DNA from: Sphingobium abikonense NBRC 16140
GTDB taxonomy: Bacteria; Pseudomonadota; Alphaproteobacteria; Sphingomonadales; Sphingomonadaceae
Direction: 5' to 3'
DNA: 64,000 nt
Assembly: GCF_001598335.1 (NCBI RefSeq)
Contig: NZ_BCYT01000001.1
Location: 372,001-436,000 of the forward strand
Below the pieces are notes generated by a model that worked only from the letters and a program-made list of their open reading frames with translations, had not been told where the DNA came from and did no database searches. Position 1 is the stretch's first letter. Each line of letters opens with the position of its first letter. This document shows, one piece after another, positions 59,143-64,000 of this stretch. The position numbers and the translations under genes are program-made.

Positions 59143-61145
59143 GCCGGCCTCGCATCATTATGGTCGCCCGATGCGCGGCCATGTTGCCTAAGCCGGAACC
59201 CGCTCGCCGGTCCAAGGAGCTTGGGCAGTCCACTGCAGGCGTTTCCCATTCCCCCTTCCGTGCGATCGAGCGCGGGGTTTTCCGGAGGGATCTTGTCATT
59301 CGCGGGCGGGCTGCCTTCGTCCGCTTCGAGGGGAAGTTCGGGCGCTTCCGACTTCTTCGGCCGCCGCCGCCTGGGTGGCGATCCCGGGGGCTCGGTGGCG
59401 CGCGCGCCCTGTTCTTCCGGGTCGAGACGAACGGGCGGCACCAGCCGCTCGACGAATGCGGCCTCCGGGCTGGGCAGAACCTTGTAGCTATCGGTAAAGC
59501 GGACGACGGGAAGGTTACGGCCGAACCGGAGGAAGCCGACGAGATTGGGAAGATTGGTGACCTCGGTATGCATCACCAGCGGTCGGGTCACCTGCATCCG
59601 CGAGAGGTTGACGCCATCCCGCATATCATTGACGCCATAGGACATGCCCTCATTGGCTTCGACCTGCTCGACCTGCCCCAGATTTTCCGAAACATGCTTG
59701 GCGGTGGGCGTGTCGTTGGCGCGTAGCGCCACCCAGGTCGAGCAATAGCCGGTAATCGCCGCGGCATCCTGAATACCGTAAGTCGCCTCCAATTGCGGGT
59801 AGGACTGAAACCCCAAAATGCCGCAGCCGCCATATTTGCGCGCGCGGGCGAGAAAGTCGCTGAGCGATGGCAGTTTCTGCAGCGTCGGGAGCTCGTCGAT
59901 GACGCAGTAAAGGCGGCGCTTACGATCCGGCGGGAGGCTCATGATGGCGCTGATCGCGATGTCGAGCCAGACGGTCACAAGAGGCCGGAGGGAGGGGAGC
60001 TGGTCCGCCTTCACGGTGATGAAGAGCCAGCTGTCATCCTCCTCGTTCGCGACCCAGTCCCGGATCGAGAAGCCGTCGGCCGTGTCATCGAGATAGGAGA
60101 AGCTGCGCATCACCGAGGCCAGTTCAGCCCGGATACCGGCCGACGTACGGTCGCCTTCCATCGAGATGAAGGCTGCGGCATCGGTGCCTTCGGCAAAGCT
60201 TGCCAGCGTCTTCAGGGGGCTGCGCAGCACCGTTTCCAGGAGCCCGGAAACCAGCGTCCGCTCATGTCGGGCAAGCTTGCGCAGGACCGCCACCAGCGTG
60301 CCGCGGGCGGCCTTCGCCCAGAAGGGATCGCCACCCTTGTCTGGGATCGTCGACTCCGCGATCTGGTCATAATGATAGTCGCGCGGCACATCGACCCAGG
60401 GCGACCAGCAGTCGGCACGGTCGTCAAGTGGATTGAGCAGAATGTCGTGCCCCGGCCGATAGAATTTCTCGACGAAGGTGCCGGCGGTATCATAGACGAT
60501 CGCCCGCTTGCCTTGCTTTCGCATGCCACCCAGCATCTTGACGATGATGTTGGTCTTGCCCGTGCCGGGTGCACCACAGATGAGGATATGCTCAGGCTCG
60601 AAAGCGTCGGGAACAGGCACGCCGCCGATCGCAAAGCTGCCCTTCCGGCTGCGCAACAATTGCCGCCGCAGTTGCCGCGCGGTGCCAAAGCGCGCACCGC
60701 GCAGGAACTGATTGGAACCAAGGCCCTTCCCCGTCCGGGTGAAATAGAACCAGGCCCAAGCCAGCATCAGGAGAGCAAAGGCGCCCGCAAGTGCCGCGCC
60801 GTACACCAGATGATGCTCCATCGCCTGCATGGTCTTTCTGGCGACGCGGGAGCCCAGCAAGGCATCGGACGTCGTCCAATATTGGCGACCAGACGGAGTC
60901 CGAAAGAGTAGCGGCGCGCCGCCAGGCACGTCGCTTTTGAGCGTCGCCTCGGCGATCTTGACGGCGACAAAGCGCTGATAGTCGGTGGACTTCTCCAGCA
61001 CATACCAGATGGTGCCGCCGACCCAGATGGCGATCCCCGCCAGCAGGGTCTGGAAGAAGACCTGCGTGGTCATGCGGACATTGTGGACGATGGCCTGACC
61101 GCCCCTCGTCCAGGAACCCAGCGTGTCGTTCCTGAAGATGCTCAC
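59139..61145 (-). CDS. Type IV coupling protein (VirD4/TrwB/TraD type)
   Basis: 668 residues. Two N-terminal membrane helices (about 28-48 and 112-135) anchor a cytoplasmic ATPase with Walker A C-G-A-P-G-T-G-K-T-N (about residue 195) and Walker B L-Y-C-V-I-D-E-L-P-T-L. The Pro/Arg-rich, acidic C-terminal tail after residue 570 probably contacts the secretion machinery. It recruits the relaxosome to the type IV channel, whose genes are outside the window. Overlaps both neighbours by four bases in a tight operon. Confidence 0.93.
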   Translation of the reverse strand: MSIFRNDTLGSWTRGGQAIVHNVRMTTQVFFQTLLAGIAIWVGGTIWYVLEKSTDYQRFVAVKIAEATLKSDVPGGAPLLFRTPSGRQYWTTSDALLGSRVARKTMQAMEHHLVYGAALAGAFALLMLAWAWFYFTRTGKGLGSNQFLRGARFGTARQLRRQLLRSRKGSFAIGGVPVPDAFEPEHILICGAPGTGKTNIIVKMLGGMRKQGKRAIVYDTAGTFVEKFYRPGHDILLNPLDDRADCWSPWVDVPRDYHYDQIAESTIPDKGGDPFWAKAARGTLVAVLRKLARHERTLVSGLLETVLRSPLKTLASFAEGTDAAAFISMEGDRTSAGIRAELASVMRSFSYLDDTADGFSIRDWVANEEDDSWLFITVKADQLPSLRPLVTVWLDIAISAIMSLPPDRKRRLYCVIDELPTLQKLPSLSDFLARARKYGGCGILGFQSYPQLEATYGIQDAAAITGYCSTWVALRANDTPTAKHVSENLGQVEQVEANEGMSYGVNDMRDGVNLSRMQVTRPLVMHTEVTNLPNLVGFLRFGRNLPVVRFTDSYKVLPSPEAAFVERLVPPVRLDPEEQGARATEPPGSPPRRRRPKKSEAPELPLEADEGSPPANDKIPPENPALDRTEGGMGNACSGLPKLLGPASGFRLRQHGRASGDHNDARPA

Positions 61146-61444
61146 TGGAGTACCTCCTCGGGATCGAGAAGGCCTCTTTCCAACAGCAGGGCGCGCGCAT
61201 CGTCCATGCCCTTCTCGAGAATATCGGGCTGGCGCGCACTGACCGAGGCGGCGAGGATGGTGAAGACCTGGATGAGGATCGCCTGCACTTCGTCGAAGCG
61301 GCCATGATAGCCCGCCGCGTCCATGCCTTCATAGCGGTTGAGAATGTCCCGGACATAGTCGGGTATGGTCGTGCCAGCTGCCTGAGCGCCGACAACAAGA
61401 CGCCCGAAGAGCGCGTCCTTGAACCTGATGGTAATTCTGGGCAA
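61142..61444 (-). CDS. Ribbon-helix-helix-like relaxosome accessory protein
   Basis: 100 residues. A TTG start at 61444 is chosen because AGGAG lies eight bases upstream; a further TTG ten codons earlier is possible. The N-terminus P-R-I-T-I-R-F-K-D-A-L-F-G-R-L, followed by helices with G-T-T-I-P-D-Y-V-R-D-I-L-N-R-Y, fits the MetJ/Arc fold, as in TraY/TrwA, which bind oriT and autoregulate. It overlaps the coupling-protein gene by four bases and is first in the transfer operon. Confidence 0.65.
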   Translation of the reverse strand: MPRITIRFKDALFGRLVVGAQAAGTTIPDYVRDILNRYEGMDAAGYHGRFDEVQAILIQVFTILAASVSARQPDILEKGMDDARALLLERGLLDPEEVLQ

Positions 61445-61492
61445 GCGCCGAACTCCTGTTCGTCGCCTGGCCAATCGTGATGAAGCGCGGCC

Positions 61493-61521
61493 CTTATAGC
61501 CGGATTTCAGCCCGATCTCAA
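61493..61521 (-). promoter_or_regulatory. Sigma-70-type promoter of the transfer operon
   Basis: On the minus strand TTGAGA (61521-61516) and TATAAG (61498-61493) are separated by exactly 17 bases, five of six matches to each consensus box, about 50 bases before the TTG start of the RHH-like gene. The best sigma-70 promoter seen in the window. Confidence 0.6.
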
Positions 61522-61974
61522 TTGATTACATGTATTCAGAGTGGCAGCCAAACGATGCCAAGGAAGATCAAGGATTTACCTGCTTGGCCGTCCGAAACGA
61601 CAGCCGAAGCGTGCCGGGGGGCGTCAATCAGTGCCATCCGCGTAAGACGTGTATTCGGCCGGAAACCCGCGCGAATGCTGGCGAATCGCGCCCGCAGCAC
61701 CCGTGCGTACGGTGCATTACAAAACGCCTCCGGCGTGCGTCCTTTCTTCGCAGCGCTTTCCCGCGCTGCGCTGCCTCGTGCCGGAAGGCGCGGGGCACCC
61801 CGAAGGGGTTTCCTGCAAATGATCAATTGCTTTCCAATCGGCTCAAGAAAATGAAGAGATGAAGGGCCGCGACCTGGCAGTCTAGACCCGCTGCGCAGAG
61901 CGCCGCTTGCATCCTGCGGTGAATGCGCCAATATCTGAACTGGCGGGCAGACCATCCCTTTGAAAGGATGATCA
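61522..61974. other. Non-coding control region, candidate oriT
   Basis: About 450 bases with no convincing gene between the divergent transfer operon and the small coiled-coil gene. It contains several short hairpins (GCAGCG/CGCTGC near 61752-61772, CGCCTCCGGCG near 61725-61735, CCCCGAAGGGG followed by TTT near 61797-61810). Position next to the relaxase operon makes it the best place for oriT. A nic site cannot be fixed by eye. Confidence 0.4.
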
Positions 61975-62235
61975 ATGCCCAAAATGAATGAGCGTGAACG
62001 GCTTGCCGACCTTGAAGCGCGACAGAAGAAACTCGCCGAAGATATCCTCGCGGCCCGCCGCGCTTTGCGCGGCAAATATGCTGCGGCCATCTCCGATCTG
62101 GAGATCGAACAACTGTCGGATAAAGAGTTCAGGGACATTTTGACGCACGCCATCCGGGTCGGCGGCGCAGCCTGTCTCGCAGCTCTGAAACCGCTACCGC
62201 ATTTCCAGCAAACCGAACCATCCAAGCGCCCGTAG
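61975..62235 (+). CDS. Small coiled-coil plasmid protein, unknown function
   Basis: 86 residues. The first half, N-E-R-E-R-L-A-D-L-E-A-R-Q-K-K-L-A-E-D-I-L, is a heptad-like helix, followed by I-E-Q-L-S-D-K-E-F-R-D-I-L. Its size, charge pattern and place beside the relaxase operon recall the small TraC/TraD-like accessory proteins of rhizobial and sphingomonad plasmids, but I cannot assign it to one. GAAAGGATG lies before the Met. Transcribed away from the transfer operon. Confidence 0.55.
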   Translation: MPKMNERERLADLEARQKKLAEDILAARRALRGKYAAAISDLEIEQLSDKEFRDILTHAIRVGGAACLAALKPLPHFQQTEPSKRP

Positions 62236-62358
62236 GGCGTCCCTGCGACGAGCACGGCGGAGCCGCGCGCAGGAGGCCGATGCCGACAAGGCATCGCATC
62301 GCCCTGACGACGGACCCCATTTAGGGGTCCTGAGACTGGGCGACCTCTCCTCGCCAAC

Positions 62359-62395
62359 AAAAAAAGGGCCGGCCCGGATTAACTCCGGACCGACC
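62359..62395 (-). terminator. Rho-independent terminator of the DUF2493 gene
   Basis: On the minus strand GGTCGGTCCGGA pairs with TCCGGGCCGGCC (12 bp, two G-U pairs) across the loop GTTAA, followed by C and seven T (A-run at 62359-62365 on the plus strand). It lies 14 bases after the stop of the gene at 62409. Confidence 0.85.
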
Positions 62396-62408
62396 CCAGC
62401 AATGTTGT

Positions 62409-63383
62409 TTAGCAAGCTGCCCTGCGTTGATCTGCAAGTCGGAAGAAATGTGCGGGCACACCCTTTCCGCGGATCGCGCGGGCAAGTTGCGACTGAACCC
62501 CGCTCCCTTCGCAGACCAGCGCCTCGACGGGGTTCAACGCCAGCAACGCGTCGTTGCGCGCGAACCCGGCGCGGTCGCCCAGATGGCGCCATTTGGCGAG
62601 GGTGAAGGCGATCACCGGCACCTTGCGGCTCGCGGCCCAGGCGGCGGCAATCGCGTCGCATCCCTTGTCCTGCGCGGTGGTTGCAAGCACCATCATCGGG
62701 ACCCGCGTGTGGATGGTATCGAGCTTGTCCCACAGGAGCTGGCTATCCTCCCACATCTTGCCACCGGAGAACAGGACGATCGGTCCCTTGGGCGCGTGCT
62801 GGTCGATCCGGCGCTGGCGGCGTGCGGCAAGGAAGTCGGCCGCCGAGACCACCGCTGCGGTGCGTTTGTTCGATACCATCGATCCCCTGGGCGCGGACCA
62901 GGGGCGGCCGGTTTCGGCGGCGAAGGTCTGGGCTGCATGGTCGCGCATGCAAGCGACCGCCTCGCGTGCTTCATCGAGGGACTGGCAGATCGTCTGCGCG
63001 TCCTCCAGCTGCGCCGTCAGCACTTCGCTGCCGTCTGCGTCACGGATCAGATCGCGAACCTTGCGTGCCGCCTTGTCCGCCTCGCCATCGAGCTGATCGG
63101 TGACCTTGTGGAGGCTGTGCACGATCCCCCAGGCGAGCCGGTCCGCTATCGCTTCGAGCCTCGTATCACGCAGCAGATCGAAGAAGGTGCGCACCACGAG
63201 TTCGGTAGCCAATTCCGCCTCACGGGCGAGCGGAAGCCCGGCGTCGATCTCATCGTCGGCATGGCTCATCCGGAACCCGTCGATGGTCTGCATGAAGGCC
63301 TGTTCGAAGGCTGGACTCGCGGACTCCTCGGCGATGAGGTCGGCGATTTCTTCGGTGCTGCGGATGGTGGTGATCGTCGTCAT
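62409..63383 (-). CDS. DUF2493 (SLOG/YspA-like) domain protein
   Basis: 324 residues. The C-terminal ~130 residues match DUF2493, a Rossmann-like SLOG domain: F-S-G-G-K-M-W-E-D-S-Q-L-L-W-D-K-L-D, then A-T-T-A-Q-D-K-G-C-D-A-I-A-A-A-W-A, the nucleotide/ligand-binding face. The N-terminal ~190 residues are helical and acidic. Such proteins are frequent on sphingomonad and rhizobial plasmids beside transfer genes; SLOG domains are proposed to bind or produce nucleotide-derived ligands, but the function here is unknown. It has its own strong terminator. Confidence 0.82.
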   Translation of the reverse strand: MTTITTIRSTEEIADLIAEESASPAFEQAFMQTIDGFRMSHADDEIDAGLPLAREAELATELVVRTFFDLLRDTRLEAIADRLAWGIVHSLHKVTDQLDGEADKAARKVRDLIRDADGSEVLTAQLEDAQTICQSLDEAREAVACMRDHAAQTFAAETGRPWSAPRGSMVSNKRTAAVVSAADFLAARRQRRIDQHAPKGPIVLFSGGKMWEDSQLLWDKLDTIHTRVPMMVLATTAQDKGCDAIAAAWAASRKVPVIAFTLAKWRHLGDRAGFARNDALLALNPVEALVCEGSGVQSQLARAIRGKGVPAHFFRLADQRRAAC

Positions 63384-63484
63384 GGGAACCTCCTTGAATT
63401 GAAAGAGGTCTTTTCTTCGGCACGGGCTCTGAGTGACGGGGTCAAGGATCGCGTAGCGACCGCGACGCGGCGGTGGGGGTCACG

Positions 63485-63547
63485 ATTTTCTTTGGCGGCT
63501 ATCAAGGCCCGAACGCGAAGCGCCATCTTCGCCCCGCCAAAGAAAAT
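63485..63547. repeat. Spaced inverted repeat, 14-bp perfect arms
   Basis: ATTTTCTTTGGCGG (63485-63498) and its exact complement (63534-63547) are 35 bases apart. Weaker symmetry continues outward: TCAAGGA at 63439 and TCCTTGA near 63562, with GGCGG/GGGG blocks between. Long, AT-cored and imperfect outside, it resembles a protein-binding or cruciform control site rather than a terminator. Confidence 0.7.
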
Positions 63548-63622
63548 GGTGGGGCCCCGCCGTCCTTGAGGCCGGCGCTGTCCCCGTGCCACACTTAAAA
63601 GAGTTGAGAGAGAAGAGGAGGC

Positions 63623-63657
63623 TTGCGAATCGGGGGCTCGATGCCCCTGATTCGCAA
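63623..63657. repeat. 15-bp stem hairpin
   Basis: TTGCGAATCGGGGGC (63623-63637) pairs with GCCCCTGATTCGCAA (63643-63657), one G-U pair, across a five-base loop. No T-tract on either side, so not a standard terminator; a regulatory structure or binding site for a plasmid control protein is possible. Confidence 0.6.
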
Positions 63658-63798
63658 ATGGGTGCCTCACGCGCTGACCCGTCGATAACCACCCCTCATG
63701 CTCACAGACGATCGGCGCGCTACTGGTGCGATGGTCACAATCCGACTAGGTCGCGGGTCATGAAGACGGCTCGAACAACGAATGACAGGACATTGCAT

Positions 63799-64000
63799 AT
63801 GGGTGAGCAGGCAGAACGGGTCGACAGCGCGTCGCGCGTCATACTGGCGAGCCCCCGCATCCTGTTCAGAACCTTCCGCGACACCGAGACGCTGAAGGCT
63901 TGGCGGGTTCCCGACGGCGTCATTGGCAGCTTCACGGCGCTCCAGCCGCGGACCGGCGGCGGCTATCAGCTTAAGCTCCAATACGGGGATGAGCGCTATG
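63799..64000 (+). CDS. SRPBCC/AHSA1-like domain protein, N-terminal part (runs off the window)
   Basis: 67 codons are visible from an ATG eight bases after AGGA. The sequence S-A-S-R-V-I-L-A-S-P-R-I-L-F-R-T-F, D-T-E-T-L-K-A-W-R-V-P and G-G-G-Y-Q-L-K-L-Q-Y-G is the start of a Bet v1/START-like (SRPBCC, AHSA1) domain, where the first strand is followed by two short helices and a curved sheet. These bind hydrophobic ligands. Divergent from the DUF2493 gene. The remainder lies beyond base 64000. Confidence 0.65.
   Translation, partial: MGEQAERVDSASRVILASPRILFRTFRDTETLKAWRVPDGVIGSFTALQPRTGGGYQLKLQYGDERY

Larger units (their letters stand above)
63384..63798. other. Repeat-rich non-coding region
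   Basis: 415 bases between the divergent DUF2493 and SRPBCC genes. It holds two clear inverted repeats (63485-63547 and 63623-63657) and no convincing gene; open frames here have unnatural composition. Probably promoters plus a structured control element. Confidence 0.5.

Noticed and set aside
63380-63692. Minus-strand frames of 70-96 codons upstream of the DUF2493 gene
   Set aside because: They run through the inverted repeats and have no ribosome site; explained by the structured non-coding region.
1-64000. CRISPR array, tRNA, rRNA or iteron-type replication origin
   Set aside because: No regularly spaced direct repeats, no tRNA cloverleaf with CCA region and no rRNA-like segment was recognised; no replication initiator gene is visible.

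Overview
The window looks like a sphingomonad (Alphaproteobacteria, Sphingobium/Novosphingobium/Sphingopyxis type) replicon, most likely a conjugative megaplasmid. The signs are high GC, very strong codon-position bias, uptake through TonB receptors in place of porins or ABC importers, a dense set of xenobiotic/isoprenoid-type catabolic enzymes, and a MobF relaxase/coupling-protein block beyond an insertion-sequence cluster. This assignment comes from gene content; no rRNA or tRNA gene is visible to anchor it.

Bases 1-53320 are one long accessory catabolic region made of short divergent and convergent operons. From the left: a GntR regulator, acyl-CoA dehydrogenase and cytochrome P450 (cut by the window edge); a TetR-controlled flavoprotein monooxygenase operon facing an SDR, FAD oxidoreductase, kinase, epoxide hydrolase, kinase operon across a perfect TetR-type operator; a Rieske oxygenase, a third kinase, three SDRs, VOC, GST and EthD-like proteins; a fourth long kinase translationally coupled to a SnoaL protein; an orphan NorE/NorF-like (oxidase subunit III/IV) membrane operon; an operon with two limonene-epoxide-hydrolase-like proteins, an SDR, a SABATH-type carboxyl methyltransferase and a luciferase-like flavoprotein; two LuxE-LuxC (carboxylate activation/acyl reduction) pairs with an aldo-keto reductase and an amidohydrolase; AraC regulators, an MFS permease and two TonB receptors; a fifth kinase; then SMP-30 lactonase, GMC alcohol oxidoreductase, aldehyde dehydrogenase, SDR, DUF1214 and sulfotransferase genes.

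Taken together the region reads as uptake of a hydrophobic, polycyclic or isoprenoid-like substrate (TonB receptors, MFS), oxygenation (P450, Rieske, acyl-CoA-dehydrogenase-like and luciferase-like monooxygenases), epoxide opening (three hydrolases of two unrelated folds), alcohol/aldehyde/acid interconversion in both directions (SDRs, GMC, ALDH, LuxE/LuxC, AKR), carboxyl masking (SABATH methyltransferase), hydroxyl activation by phosphorylation (five small-molecule kinases), and CoA-linked dehydrogenation. The substrate itself cannot be read from the sequence.

Bases 53340-55557 are an IS cluster: a full IS256-family element lies between the stump of an IS3-family transposase and the 3' part of an IS630-family transposase, with no target duplication. 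Bases 55677-64000 are plasmid backbone: lytic transglycosylase, MobF relaxase-helicase (TraI/TrwC type), VirD4-type coupling protein and a ribbon-helix-helix-like protein in one minus-strand operon with a good sigma-70 promoter, a roughly 500-base candidate oriT/control region, a small coiled-coil protein, a DUF2493/SLOG protein with a strong intrinsic terminator, a repeat-rich non-coding stretch, and the start of an SRPBCC-domain gene that runs off the window.
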